A stretch of 64,000 bases of DNA from Betaproteobacteria bacterium (GCA_016708825.1 JADJEZ010000004.1:333327-397326), one strand, 5' to 3'; counted from the first letter of the stretch, positions 40,981-53,930 are shown. The notes: a model not told the origin generated them from the sequence alone. Numbers and translations are program-made.

Positions 40981-41070
40981 GAGGGTCGGGGAGGGTCGGG
41001 GAAGTTCGCGGAGGGTCGGGGAGCGCCGGGGAGAGTCGGGGCGGTTCGGGGAGCGTCGGGGTGTAGCGGG
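40981..41070. repeat. G-rich 10-base tandem repeat upstream of tag
   Basis: Nine imperfect copies of GAGGGTCGGG in exact 10-base register; several are identical. They stand directly before the tag start (40969) on the leader side. The many GGG/GGGG runs on the plus strand could form a G-quadruplex. The remaining gap up to 41401 holds no gene that I can support; it is GC-rich without recognisable motifs. Confidence 0.7.
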
Positions 41071-41401
41071 TTCGCCACATCGGGCGTGCCCCGGCCCGCG
41101 GGAGACGGGATTTTCGCACGTCCCTCCGGGCCCCGGGCGGGGCCGCGCCGGCCGCCCGGACGGGGCCCTCCGTCCTGCCCGGTTACGCCTGAAACGGGGC
41201 GGCCGGTGACCCGGCACGCCGGCATGGCCCAGGATTGATCGGGCGCAGGTTCCGGTGTTCAAGTTCGCGTTCCAATCTGCCGATGTTCGCCCGACGGTCC
41301 GCGTTCGTCCTGAAGGCGTTCGTGGGTGCCGTGGCCGCGGCCATGGCGCCGAGTCCGGCTACCGGCCGGGGGTCGTCGACACTCATTCATTGGGGAACTC
41401 C

Positions 41402-43492
41402 GTGAAACATTCAAGTCGATTCGTGACCGGCGTCCGGCCCGTGGCCCTCGCGCTCGCCCTCGCAGCCGCTTTCGCGCCAATGGCCAGCCCCGGGGCGACC
41501 GGCGACCTGTTCGATCTCGACCTGACCGAGGTGCTCAGCCTCGAGATCACCTCGGTGTCGAAGAAGCCGCAGACCGTCTCCCGGGCAGCCGCGGCCGTGC
41601 ACGTGATCACGCCCGACGACATCCGGCGCTCGGGGGCGACGGCCATTCCGGAGCTGCTGCGCATGGTGCCGGGCGTCCAGGTGGGGCAAATCAGCTCGAG
41701 CGTCTGGGCCGTGAGCGCCCGGGGCCTCGACGGCCGGTTCACCAACAAGCTCCTGGTGCTCGTCGACGGGCGCAGCGTCTACTCCCCCAGCTTTTCGGGG
41801 GTGTACTGGGACGTGCAGGACACGGCCATCGAGGACATCGAGCGTATCGAGGTGATCCGCGGGCCGGGCGCCACGCTGTGGGGCGCCAACGCCGTCAACG
41901 GCGTCGTGAACATCATCACGAAATCCGCGGCGAGCACCCAGGGCGGCTTGCTGTCCGTGCGGGCCGGAAGCATGGAGCGGGAAGCGGCCCTCGTGCGCTT
42001 CGGCGGCAAGGCGGGCGAACTCGGCAGCTGGCGGGTGTACGCCAAGGGCTTCGACCGCGACGCGACGGTGCAAGCCGCGACGGGCGCGGACGCCGGCGAC
42101 GACTGGCGGCAGTCGCGCGCGGGCTGGCGATTCGATCTCGTGCCCGGCGCCCGGGATGCCTTGACGATCCAGGGCGACTACTACACCGGCCGGGCCGGGG
42201 AACTCACGAACCTGAACTTCCTCACGCCGCCCTTCAACGCGGTTGCCAGGACGTCCGTGAAAGTGGACGGCGCCAACCTGCTCCTGCGCTGGCAGCGCGA
42301 GCTGTCGACTTCCGATTCCTTCACGCTCCAGGCCACCGGGGACCACACGAGCCGCGACTGGCCCGTGCATTTCGACGAAAGCCGCAGCACCTGGGACGTG
42401 GACTTCCAGTACCGCAGCCGCAGGCTGGCCGGACATGACCTGGTGGCGGGCGTCTCCTACCGGTACAGCCACGATTCCCTTTCGCGCACGGACACCGGGA
42501 TGCTCGCCGCCGCGCTGCCGTTCGCGACGATCACGCCCTCGTCGGCCGGCCGGAAGCTCTCCAGCGTGTTCCTGCAGGACGACATCACGCTCGTTCCCGA
42601 GAAAGTGATCTTCACGGTCGGCGGCAAGCTCGAGCGCAACGACTACACGGGCGTGGAATTCCAGCCCAACCTGCGCCTGCTCTGGACGCCCGCGCAGTCC
42701 ACGTCGGTGTGGGGGTCGGTGGCCCGCGCGGTGCGCACGCCGAGCCGCGTCGACCAGGGGGGGGTAGTGAATTTCCTCGTCCAGGCGCCTTCGGCCACCT
42801 TGCCTGCGCCGGTGCTCTTCCAGAGCACGGGCGAAGCCGGGGCCGAGTCGCTCGTCGCCTACGAGGCCGGCATCAAGCACCGCTTCGACGCCACCTTGAG
42901 CGGCGACCTTTCGGTCTACTACAACGACTACGAGAAGCTGCGCACCGGGGAGCTGCTCGATCCGGTGTGCATGCCTTCGCGGGCCGCCGTGCCGCTGTGC
43001 CTGTTCATTCCCGGCCAGACCCACATCCTGCAGCTCACGCGGGTGGCCAACGACGCGAGCGGGCACAGCCACGGCGCGGAACTCGCGCTCGACTGGCGCC
43101 CGGCATCCAGCCTGCGGTTCCAGGCGGCGCTCACGTTCTACCGCATGAAGATGATCGAGGCCGGGAAAGCATTCACCACGGACCGCGAAAACAGCGCGCC
43201 GCGCAGGCAGGCATCGCTGCGCATGGCATGGAATCCGCGCCGCGACGTCGACGTGGACCTGTGGCTGCGCCAGGTGGGATACCTGTCCGACATCGGCTAC
43301 TCGTTTCCGATGGCGGCCTACACCGAGCTCGATGCGCGCCTCGCCTGGAGGCCCCGCAGCGACGTGGAGATCGCGCTCGTCGGCCACAACCTGCTGCACA
43401 AGCGGCACGCGGAGTTCAAGTCGGAATCCCAGGACGTGCCGCAGCTCCTCATGCCGCGTGCGGTGGTCGCGCAGTTGATCTGGAAGTTCTAG
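41402..43492 (+). CDS. TonB-dependent outer-membrane receptor
   Basis: A 696-residue receptor starting at GTG 41402, which gives a clean signal peptide (KHSSRFVTGVRPVALALALA) and has GGGGA upstream. The plug domain is at about 30-160: VSKKPQTVSRAAAAVHVITP, IPELLRMVPGVQVGQISSS, LVLVDGRSVYSP and IEVIRGPGATLWGANAVNG. The 22-strand barrel follows, ending in the typical aromatic terminus LIWKF. It imports a scarce ligand such as a siderophore, cobalamin or a metal chelate with energy from TonB. It is followed closely by yfiR and sensor kinases, as in ligand-sensing clusters. Confidence 0.92.
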   Translation: MKHSSRFVTGVRPVALALALAAAFAPMASPGATGDLFDLDLTEVLSLEITSVSKKPQTVSRAAAAVHVITPDDIRRSGATAIPELLRMVPGVQVGQISSSVWAVSARGLDGRFTNKLLVLVDGRSVYSPSFSGVYWDVQDTAIEDIERIEVIRGPGATLWGANAVNGVVNIITKSAASTQGGLLSVRAGSMEREAALVRFGGKAGELGSWRVYAKGFDRDATVQAATGADAGDDWRQSRAGWRFDLVPGARDALTIQGDYYTGRAGELTNLNFLTPPFNAVARTSVKVDGANLLLRWQRELSTSDSFTLQATGDHTSRDWPVHFDESRSTWDVDFQYRSRRLAGHDLVAGVSYRYSHDSLSRTDTGMLAAALPFATITPSSAGRKLSSVFLQDDITLVPEKVIFTVGGKLERNDYTGVEFQPNLRLLWTPAQSTSVWGSVARAVRTPSRVDQGGVVNFLVQAPSATLPAPVLFQSTGEAGAESLVAYEAGIKHRFDATLSGDLSVYYNDYEKLRTGELLDPVCMPSRAAVPLCLFIPGQTHILQLTRVANDASGHSHGAELALDWRPASSLRFQAALTFYRMKMIEAGKAFTTDRENSAPRRQASLRMAWNPRRDVDVDLWLRQVGYLSDIGYSFPMAAYTELDARLAWRPRSDVEIALVGHNLLHKRHAEFKSESQDVPQLLMPRAVVAQLIWKF

Positions 43493-43502
43493 GACCGGTT
43501 CC

Positions 43503-44080
43503 ATGCATCAACGCGGCAAACTCGCTTCGAGCAGGCGAAGGGCGGCATTCCATGCCGCCGTCGTGTGCATGGGGCTCTGCGCCTTCGCCGGCAGCGCGGG
43601 GACGGCGCGCGCGCAGGCCGAGCTGCCGCGCGAGGAGCGCATCAAGGCGGTGCTGGTCTTCAAGATCCTGAAGTTCGTGATGTGGCCGTCCGTCGCGCTG
43701 CCGGCGAAGGAGCCCTGGTCATCTGCACCACGGTCGACTCGGCCATCGGGGATGCCCTGTTCGCCGCGGAGGGACGACAGATCGACGGTCACCCCCTCCA
43801 GCAGCGCCGTCTTTCCGCCATGTCGGCGGTGGATCTCAAGGGCTGCCACGTCGTCTACCTTCCCGCCGCCCAGCGCGACTGGCTGGGGATCGCGCGGGCC
43901 CTGCGCGGGCGGCCGGTGCTCACCGTCGGCGACGGGCCCGATTTCGCCCGCAAGGGCGGCGTGATCGGCCTGGTGCGCGGGGAAAACCGGGTAGGCTTCG
44001 AGATCAGCCTGAAGGCGGCGAAGGAGGGCGGGCTGGACATCGGCGCGCCGCTCCTGGAACTCGCGAACCTCGTGGACTGA
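43503..44080 (+). CDS. YfiR family (DUF4154) periplasmic protein, one frameshift
   Basis: About 192 residues with a signal peptide that ends near GTARAQA. The domain starts REERIKAVLVFKILKFVMWP, the YfiR signature, and continues after an indel near 43718 with VICTTVDSAIGDAL, CHVVYLPAAQRDWLG and VLTVGDGPDFARKGGVIGLV then GENRVGFEISLKAAKEGG. YfiR-type proteins bind and repress a membrane signalling protein; here the partner is probably the kinase that begins 9 bases downstream. The gene starts 10 bases after the TonB receptor gene. Confidence 0.82.
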
Positions 44081-44089
44081 GCCTGCGCC

Positions 44090-46971
<2,882 letters not shown>

Positions 46972-46979
<8 letters not shown>

Positions 46980-48609
46980 AGCCGGCACCCACGGCCCGGA
47001 CGATTCCGCCTCGGTGATCCGCGCCGAGCGCCTGGCGTTTCTCTTCCGGTTCAACCGGTATTCGGTCCTGATGACCCTGGTCGTCGCGCCCATCATGGCG
47101 TGGATTGCCTCGGGCCGGATATCGCCTGCGCACCAGATGCTCGCGTGGTGGGCGACGGACGGCAGGGTGGTGTACTTCCTGGTCCTGCTGGCGGTCACCG
47201 CGTTCAGCCTGTTTCCGAACATGTCGCTGCTCGCCGCGAATGCGGCCCTGAACGTGCCGATCAACCTGGCGATGCTCGCCGGGGCCTGGATGGATCTCGT
47301 AACCCAGCCGTTCCTGGTCTTCGCCACCGTGCTCGTCTACACGCCGGTCTGCCTGCTCGCCGCGGGCCGCTTCGCCAGACTGTTCGGGGAAATGGTCGGC
47401 ACCAGCCTCGTGTTCAAGCGCCTTTCGAACGCGGCGGAGGCGGCCAACCTCGCGAAGAGCACGTTCCTCGCGAACATGAGCCACGAGATACGCACGCCGC
47501 TCAACGGCGTCCTGGGGATGGCCGAGCTGCTCCAGGCCAGCGCGCTGGACCAGGAGCAGCGACGCTACTGCGACGCGATCGCCACCTCCGGGCAGCTGCT
47601 CCACGATCTCCTCGGCGATGTACTCGACGTGGCGAAGATCGAAGCGGGCAGGATCGTGATGGAGTCGGTCGGGTTCTCGCCTTCGAAGCTCGCGCTCGAG
47701 ACCGCCGACGGGTTTCGCGAACTGGCGGGCCGCAAGGCGACTGTCATCGCCACGGAGTTCGATCCGCTGCTGCCCGAGTCAGTGGTGGGCGATCCCACGA
47801 GGCTTCGCCAGGTGGTGACCAACCTGGTCGGCAATGCGGTGAAGTTCACCGACGGCGGCCGGATCACGCTGGCCCTGCGCCGTCTCGCCCCGCGCGAGGG
47901 CGACGGGCGCGCGTGGCTGCACTTCAGCGTGCGCGACAACGGGATCGGCATGTCGGCCGAGGTGCTGGAGGGCCTCTTCCAGCGCTTCGTGCAGGCCGAC
48001 AGCAGCACCACCCGCCGCTACGGCGGCAGCGGCCTCGGGCTGGCGATCTGCCGGCACCTAGTCGAGTTGATGGGAGGGGCGATCCACGTCGACAGCGCGC
48101 CGGGCCGCGGCACCTCGTTCTCGCTGGAGCTTCCCTTCGCCCCGGCATCGGCGGGCGCGCTCGCGGCTTCGGCCCCGGCCACCGCTGCGGCCCCGGCCCC
48201 GGTGATGGACAGCGCGCCGGCGGCGATCCCGCTCCGGGAAACGCGGGTGCTCGTCGCCGAGGACAACGCCGTGAACCAGCAGGTGATCGGCGCGATGCTC
48301 AGGCGCCTGGGGATGGCGGTGACCCTGGTCGAGGACGGCGAGCAGGCGGTCCAGGCCCTCCAGGGAGGGCGTTACGACCTGGTTCTCATGGACTGCCAGA
48401 TGCCGGTGCTCGATGGTTTCGCGGCGGCGTCGCGGATCCGCGCCGCCGAAACCCGCACGCGCATCCCGATCATCGCGCTCACGGCGAATGCGCTCGCGGA
48501 GGATCGCCAGCGCTGCCTGGACGCGGGCATGGACGACTACCTGCCCAAGCCCGTCTCGATCGCGGGCCTTTCGAGCATGCTCTCGCGCTGGACGGCGGTC
48601 GCGGGCTAG
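46972..48609 (+). CDS. Hybrid sensor histidine kinase with membrane sensor and receiver domain
   Basis: A 545-residue kinase. Four hydrophobic segments lie in residues about 30-135, with no large periplasmic part. His171 is in FLANMSHEIRTPLNGVLGMA. The ATP-binding N-box is NLVGNAVKFTD; DNGIGMSAEVLEGL and GSGLGLAICRHLVELMGGA follow. After an Ala-rich linker there is a receiver domain with its phospho-Asp in LVLMDCQMPVLDGFAAA and the Lys in DDYLPKPVS. Translated with the preceding kinase, so both belong to one signalling operon with the TonB receptor and YfiR. The output partner is not encoded nearby. Confidence 0.9.
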
Positions 48610-50480
48610 CCGGGGGGGCCGAGGGTGAAGCGGAACGCCGCGCCCTCGCCGGGCACGGTCTCGGCGCGGATCGCGCCGCCGTGGCGTTCGACGATCAGCT
48701 TCACGATCGCAAGCCCCACGCCGGTGCCTTCGTATTCGCTGTCCGTGTGCAGGCGCTCGAAGGGCTTGAAGAGCTTGCCGGTGTAGGCCATGTCGAATCC
48801 CACGCCGTTGTCGCGCACCACGTACTCGCCGTTCTCGGTCCCGATGCGCACCGTCGGCACGTCCGCCTTCTGCGAGTACTTGAGCGCGTTGGCGACCAGG
48901 TTCACGAAGACCTGCTTCAGCAGCGTCGCGTCTCCGTACGCCGGCGGCAGCTTCTCGATCTCGATCCGCGATTTCGGGTAGGTGGGCGCGAGGTCCTCGG
49001 CCACCTCGCGCACGACGAGCGCGATGTCGACCGGCGAATGCTGCAGCCGGTGGCGCGAGAGCCTGCCGAGAGCGAGCAGCGCGTCGATCAGCTCGCCCAT
49101 GCGACAGGCGCTCTCCTCGATCTTCGACAGGCTGCGATGCCCTTCGGGCGAGAGGTGGTCTCCCTCGTCCTGGCGCAGGATGTTGGCGAACCCCGCCACG
49201 GCGCGCAGTGGCGCGCGCAGGTCGTGGGACACGGAATAGGAAAAGGCCTCGAGCTCGCGGTTCGTGGCCTCGAGTTCGCCCGTGCGCTCCGTCACGCGCC
49301 GCTCGAGTTCGGTGTTCAGGTCGCGCAGCGCCGCTTCCGCCGCCTTGCGCTCGGTGATGTCCAGCGCGAAGGTGATGATGCCGCCGTCGGGCAGGTGCTG
49401 GTCGGTTACGCGAAGCCAGATGCCGTCCTGGCGCTGGACCTCGATCGTCCCTCCCGCGGCGCGCCGTTTCATGCGCTCGGCGAGCCACTCCTCCTCGCGC
49501 CCGAGTGCCTCCGGGTAGTTGCCAGCGGCGAATCCGTCGCGGAAGTGCTCTTCGTAGAGGTGGCCGGGCTGGACGGACTCGTAGTTCCCGTTGATGGTGC
49601 GGAAGCGCTTGTTGCCGAGGATGATGCGGTCGTCGGTATCGGTGATAGCGATGGACTCGTCCAGGTTCTCGATGGCGGCGCGCATGCGCTCGTTCAGCTC
49701 CGCGAGCTGGCGCTGCGCGGCGATTTCGGCGGTGACGTCGCGGGTGGCGCCGCGATAGCCCAGGAAGCGCCCGCGCTCGTCGAAGCGTGGGAGGCCGCTC
49801 ACCGAGAGCCAGAGTTCGCGCTCGACGATATTGGTCCGGTAGCGGAAATCCCGGAACCGCTCTTGCCGCGCGATCGTCTCGATGAGCGACTTCCACGGAT
49901 CGGCGGAAAGGTCCGTGCCGGGGGGGATCAAGTCGATCCTGCGCTTGCCGATGAGGCCGGCGATCACGAACCCCGCGACGCGTTCCGTCGATTCGGAAAA
50001 CCAGGTGTAGCGGTCCTCGGCGTCGGTCTCCCAGAACCAGTCGCCGGTGGCGTGGGCGAAGTCGCGGAAGCGAGCCTCGCTTTCGGCCAGCGCCCGCTCG
50101 GCGAGCTTGCGCGCCGTGGCGTCCCCCACGAAACCCTCGAGGGCGATGAGGTTCCCGTCCTCTCCGTAGACACCCGAGCCGCGCTCCCACACCCACTTCT
50201 CGTCGCCGCCCGCGGTGCGGATGCGGTACTCGAAGGTGTAGGGCTCGCGGGCCTCGGTGGCGGCCTGCGCGGCCTTCCACAGCCAGTCGCGGTCGTCGGG
50301 GTGCACGAGATCGCCGAAGCGCTTCTCCCCGGACAGGAAGACGGAGGGCGGATAGCCCGTGAGTTCAAGCACGCCGTCGCTCACGAACTCCATCGTCCAG
50401 TCGGGGTCGTTGCGGCAGCGGTAGACCTCCCCCGGCATGTTCCGGAAGAGGGAGTCGAGTACGGTGGATGGGGCGTTCAT
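48606..50480 (-). CDS. Multi-PAS sensor histidine kinase
   Basis: A 624-residue soluble kinase with three PAS domains (about 5-125, 135-255 and 262-380; motifs WTMEFVSDGVLELTGYPP, YTWFSESTERVAGF and IAITDTDDRIILGNKRF). A coiled linker follows (ALRDLNTELERRVTERTGEL). HisKA has His419 in FSYSVSHDLRAPLRAV, and the ATPase part has NLVANALKYS, DNGVGFD and GTGVGLAIVK. This bacteriophytochrome/Cph1-like kinase class often senses small molecules, redox or light. No response regulator lies beside it. Its stop overlaps the stop of the convergent kinase by four bases. ATG 50480 begins MNAPSTVLDSLF. Confidence 0.9.
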   Translation of the reverse strand: MNAPSTVLDSLFRNMPGEVYRCRNDPDWTMEFVSDGVLELTGYPPSVFLSGEKRFGDLVHPDDRDWLWKAAQAATEAREPYTFEYRIRTAGGDEKWVWERGSGVYGEDGNLIALEGFVGDATARKLAERALAESEARFRDFAHATGDWFWETDAEDRYTWFSESTERVAGFVIAGLIGKRRIDLIPPGTDLSADPWKSLIETIARQERFRDFRYRTNIVERELWLSVSGLPRFDERGRFLGYRGATRDVTAEIAAQRQLAELNERMRAAIENLDESIAITDTDDRIILGNKRFRTINGNYESVQPGHLYEEHFRDGFAAGNYPEALGREEEWLAERMKRRAAGGTIEVQRQDGIWLRVTDQHLPDGGIITFALDITERKAAEAALRDLNTELERRVTERTGELEATNRELEAFSYSVSHDLRAPLRAVAGFANILRQDEGDHLSPEGHRSLSKIEESACRMGELIDALLALGRLSRHRLQHSPVDIALVVREVAEDLAPTYPKSRIEIEKLPPAYGDATLLKQVFVNLVANALKYSQKADVPTVRIGTENGEYVVRDNGVGFDMAYTGKLFKPFERLHTDSEYEGTGVGLAIVKLIVERHGGAIRAETVPGEGAAFRFTLGPPG

Positions 50481-50695
50481 GGTCGCGGAATTCGTCTGGA
50501 TGCCATATTCAGGCCTGGCCGGCATCCTCAAAGCGGGGAGGAGGGCGCGGTAAAGTGCGCAGTTCGGGGCTATGGATGCGTCGGGCGCGGCCCGGAAACC
50601 TTTCAGGCGCCCGGTCGGCGGCGCGCGGCCCGGTCAACCGGCGGGTGCGCGAGGTCGTTAACGCCTGCATACTTCCCGCTCCCGAGAGGATTCCC

Positions 50696-51844
50696 ATGCG
50701 GATGCTGATCCCGGTCGCCGTGCTTGCCGCTGCCGTCCCGCGCGTCGCCGCCGCCGCGATCGACTTCACCACCCACGCCGGAATGGAGGCGACCTGCGCG
50801 GCACAGGCCAGCGCGGGCGCCGGCAAGCGCGCGGGCGACGAGGACAGGGTCGCGTTCGCGATCTGCGAGAGCCTCTCGCTCGCGCGCGACGCGGCGGCGT
50901 GGGTTGCGCGCGATGCGCAGGGCCTGCGCCTGGACGATCCCGCGGAACGCACGCGCGTGCGTGCCCGGCTGGAGGGGTACCTTGCCCGGGTCGCGGCCGT
51001 GCGCGTGGCCCTCGAGCCCGTGAAGGCGAAGAAGCCCCTGTTCGTGATCGAACCCGGAAACTGGGCGGTGGATTTCAACGGCGACGGCCAGGTCTCGCCC
51101 GCCGAGCGCCATTTCTTCCGCACGCCGAAGCGCGGTGTGGCCATGCGGCCCATGGACATCGCGGTCGACGAGGCGCAACTCCTCGAAAAGTATGCGAGCC
51201 CGGTGATCCTGGTCGACCAGGCCGACGTGCACTGGGCGCTCGCCTACTGCAACTTCGTGGAGGCGGCGATGCACCTGGTGCTCGCCTACGACCTCACCGG
51301 CCAGGGTCTGGAGAGCCTCGTGCTGGTCGACGGGGCGCGCGTGCGCAAGCTCGCCTATGGCCGGCTCGTCGAAGGCATCCGGCAGTCGGCGCTGCTGCGC
51401 CAGTCCCTGCTGCGGGAGACGGACGACGATCGCGAGTGGATCGCCAACCCGCGGCAGGTGAACACGTCGTTCCCGCTGGTGATGGACGAGACGACCTTCG
51501 CCACCTGGGGCACGCTTCTCGACGAGGTGCAGCGGCTCCTCGCCGGCAAGACGCTGCTCGGCGGGAAGGTCGACACCGGAGAACTGCGCGGCCTTGCCGA
51601 TCTTTCGCTGGGGCTGTGCAAGCCCGGCGAGGGCATCGACGTGCGAAGCCTCTTCCTGGATCCGCTTCCCCGCGCCATGGACCACGCCGCGCTCGTCTCG
51701 CGCTGCGCCGCGCCCACGAAGGCAAGGCCCCTCAGCGGGCTCGCGGCGCTGGCGAGCGCCTCCCTCAAGCGCCATGCCGCTCGGGCGCCGGGCGAGGATT
51801 CCGGCGAGTGGACCGTGGTCCGGCACCTGTACTGGGTCAACTGA
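50696..51844 (+). CDS. Exported protein with EF-hand-like calcium loop, unknown function
   Basis: A 382-residue protein. The signal peptide is MRMLIPVAVLAAAVPRVAAA. A calcium-binding loop pattern DFNGDGQVSPAE lies around residues 124-135, close to the EF-hand consensus. The remainder (ADVHWALAYCNFVEAAMHLV, IRQSALLRQSLLRETDDD, LVMDETTFATWGTLLDEVQR) is helical and I do not recognise it. It is translated with the YiiX-like lipoprotein gene (TGATG overlap), so the two probably work together in the periplasm. Divergent from the PAS kinase with 215 bases between. Confidence 0.7.
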   Translation: MRMLIPVAVLAAAVPRVAAAAIDFTTHAGMEATCAAQASAGAGKRAGDEDRVAFAICESLSLARDAAAWVARDAQGLRLDDPAERTRVRARLEGYLARVAAVRVALEPVKAKKPLFVIEPGNWAVDFNGDGQVSPAERHFFRTPKRGVAMRPMDIAVDEAQLLEKYASPVILVDQADVHWALAYCNFVEAAMHLVLAYDLTGQGLESLVLVDGARVRKLAYGRLVEGIRQSALLRQSLLRETDDDREWIANPRQVNTSFPLVMDETTFATWGTLLDEVQRLLAGKTLLGGKVDTGELRGLADLSLGLCKPGEGIDVRSLFLDPLPRAMDHAALVSRCAAPTKARPLSGLAALASASLKRHAARAPGEDSGEWTVVRHLYWVN

Positions 51845-52428
51845 TGCCGCACGGGCTGCGCTCGTACGCATTCGTTGCCGCGCTGCTGGGCGGCTGCGCG
51901 GCGCACCCGGTGATCGTCGATCCCCCCGCGGGCGAAGCCCGGGCGCGCCTCGATGCGGCCATGGTCTCCGGCGTGCGCTCGCTCGGCGCCAACGGCGACT
52001 GGCTCGTCATCCGCGGCTACCACGCGTCGGACAACCTCGTGGTCACGCTCACCAACAAGCCCTTCAGCCATGCGGCGGTGCTGGACCTCGAAGGCGACAG
52101 CGTGATCGAGGCCGAGGCGCGCGGCATCCACGTGACGCCGCTCGCGCAGTTCGTCGCGAAGGCGGACAGGCTCTTGCTCGTGCGCCCGGTGTGGGCGGAC
52201 GCGACGAGTTCCATTGCCGCGCTGGAAAAGGCGCGCCGGCTCGTCGGCAGGCCCTACGACTTCCTGGGCCTCATCGGCGTGGACGTGCCCGACCGCTACT
52301 ACTGCTCCGAGTTGACGCTCGAGATCTACCGGCCCTTCGTGCGCCCGGGCGACGTGATACCGCGGCCCGTGGAGCCGGGGCAGCTCTACTACTGGGGGCA
52401 GGTGCTCTACGACTCGGGGGCGCGCTAG
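51844..52428 (+). CDS. YiiX/YebB-like lipoprotein (permuted NlpC/P60-type cysteine hydrolase)
   Basis: A 194-residue predicted lipoprotein (lipobox LLGGCAAH). The fold is the permuted papain-like YiiX type: the active-site His in NKPFSHAAVLDL comes before the Cys in DRYYCSELTLEIYRPF, with RPVWADATSSI and ALEKARRLVGRPYDFLG between. Such enzymes cleave amide bonds in peptidoglycan or modify lipids or proteins; the substrate here is open. It ends in a REP-like palindrome 6 bases beyond the stop. Coupled with the EF-hand protein. Confidence 0.82.
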   Translation: MPHGLRSYAFVAALLGGCAAHPVIVDPPAGEARARLDAAMVSGVRSLGANGDWLVIRGYHASDNLVVTLTNKPFSHAAVLDLEGDSVIEAEARGIHVTPLAQFVAKADRLLLVRPVWADATSSIAALEKARRLVGRPYDFLGLIGVDVPDRYYCSELTLEIYRPFVRPGDVIPRPVEPGQLYYWGQVLYDSGAR

Positions 52429-52434
52429 GCAATT

Positions 52435-52464
52435 GGGGACAGGTTCGAAATTGAACCTGACCCC
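52435..52464. repeat. REP-like 30-base palindrome
   Basis: Arms GGGGACAGGTTC and the complementary GAACCTGACCCC type around AAATT. Same family as 53954-53983, 54005-54034 and the variants at 39692-39769. Located just after the YiiX-like gene. With the pair at 53954 it bounds the lower-GC glycoside hydrolase segment. Confidence 0.75.
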
Positions 52465-52476
52465 GGACAGGCCCCT

Positions 52477-52618
52477 AGGCCACGTCGCGGATCACGCGGC
52501 AGGGCTTGCCGGGCGCCTTGTCGTGCGACGACTGGGGCGCGGGGGCGCGCAGCATCATGACCACCAGGGTGACGGGATGGATTCGCGGCTCGAACCGCGT
52601 TTCGGCTTCGATCCCCGG
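52477..52618 (-). pseudogene. Possible 3' remnant of an unrelated gene, next to the GH5 gene
   Basis: Directly after the GH5 stop codon an open minus-strand frame reads EAETRFEPRIHPVTLVVMML and ends DKAPGKPCRVIRDVA. It has high-GC codon use like the chromosome, unlike the GH5 gene, and no start. It looks like the last 45 or so codons of a gene cut off when the GH5 segment arrived. I do not recognise the family. Confidence 0.3.
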
Positions 52619-53930
52619 CTATTTCCTTGCTCGTGGGGCAGCGAAGGCAGCGACGATGCCCCGCATCTCCGGATCCACACGCAGCGCATTCGCATTGCTC
52701 GCGTCGATGAACTCCTGCATGCCCTTCAGCGCGTCCTTCCGGCTCGGCTTGGGTACCCACCAGGCACCCGCAACCCAGTGCCGTACCGCATCCCATTTCG
52801 GCGTCGACTCAATGCCCATCAGATGGCGGTATCGCTTGCCTGCTTCCGGTACCCGCTTCCAGGGCCAGAAAACCCATCCACTGATGTTGTATGACGGGTC
52901 CTCGAACATGCCGATGACCGCACCCACCCACTCGGCGGTATGCGCGCCGATCTCACCGTTCCAGACCGGCATCGAGCGCTTTCGACAGGGCGGCGTACTG
53001 CCGATGCTCCTTCTCCCCGATATCCGAACCAAACAGGTTGTAGGTGTGGAAGGCCAACGCCTGGTTGTCGTCGATCAGCCGGGTGAACATGGATAGATCG
53101 TTCGACGCCGCGCCGGCACCGGACAGGATCAGCATGTGATGCCTGTCCACGGAGCGGATGCCCGCCGCGATCCGTGCATAGATCTCGACCAGCCGTTCGC
53201 CCGGTGCAAGCCAGGGGAGCTGCGGCTCGTTCAGCAGATCGTAGCCTGCGATGATCTCTCGATCCTTGTAGCGCTCGGCAATCGCGGTCCACAACCTGAC
53301 GGTTCGCTCGATGCTGCGCTCGTTTTCGCAGAAGCCCGAGCCGTCGGGATCATTGACGAAGATGGTCGATTGCCCGCCCGGCGCCGAATGCAGGTCGAGC
53401 ACCACATGCACCCGGTGCTTCTCGCACCACGACAGCAGCTTGTCGAGCAGGGACCAGCCCGATTGCTTGTACCTGTGGGGCTGCGCGTCGCTCCAGGGGA
53501 TGGTGTGGTTGAGCGGCACCCGCACCACGTTGAAGCCCATCTGCGCGATCAGCTCGATATCGCGCTCGGTTATGAAGTGCTGGTACACCTGCTTCCGGAA
53601 ACGCTGCGCATTTTCCTCGCCAACGAGCTCGGTGAGCTTCGCCGCGATCGCCGTCTCCGACGTCAGTCCGGCGCCCCACAGCGTGCCGTTCCACATCAGC
53701 CAGCCTTCCAGCAGCACGCCCCTGAGCTTCACCGGCGCGCCCCGGCCATCGACAATCACCGTCCCCTGGCGATGCAGCATCTGGTTCGCCGAGACCTCGA
53801 GTGCAGGGACAGTCGACAGCACGAACGCCGTCCATGCCAGCACCCTCGCGGACGCGCGAAGCAAGGCGCCGTGGCACATGGCATTCCACGGTGCGACGGG
53901 GCTGCGCTTCGACACCTCGCGATGGGTCAT
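52619..53930 (-). CDS. Glycoside hydrolase family 5 (cellulase-like) protein, one frameshift
   Basis: Secreted beta-glucanase-type enzyme of about 437 residues. Signal region ALLRASARVLAWTAFVLSTV, TIM-barrel motifs RGVLLEGWLMWNG, LIAQMGFNVVRVPLNHTIPW, VHVVLDLHSAPGGQST, acid/base Glu in YDLLNEPQLPW and, after a frameshift near 52965, the nucleophile region PVWNGEIGAHTAEWVG with WVFWPWKRV. Catalytic residues are complete, so the enzyme is likely active if the indel is an error. Codon use and GC (near 58%) are lower than the neighbours and the gene is bracketed by REP-like palindromes, which suggests transfer. Start either 53930 or 53879. Confidence 0.85.

Noticed and set aside
40981..41070. CRISPR array
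   Set aside because: 10-base units without spacers; simple tandem repeat.
40970..41119. N-terminal extension of Tag through the repeat array
   Set aside because: Translates to a Pro/Leu/Arg repeat not found in Tag proteins; the family start MKPSERCPWC is at 40969.
47100..50708. 1202-codon plus-strand frame over two kinases
   Set aside because: Shadow of the kinase genes; no motif in its translation.
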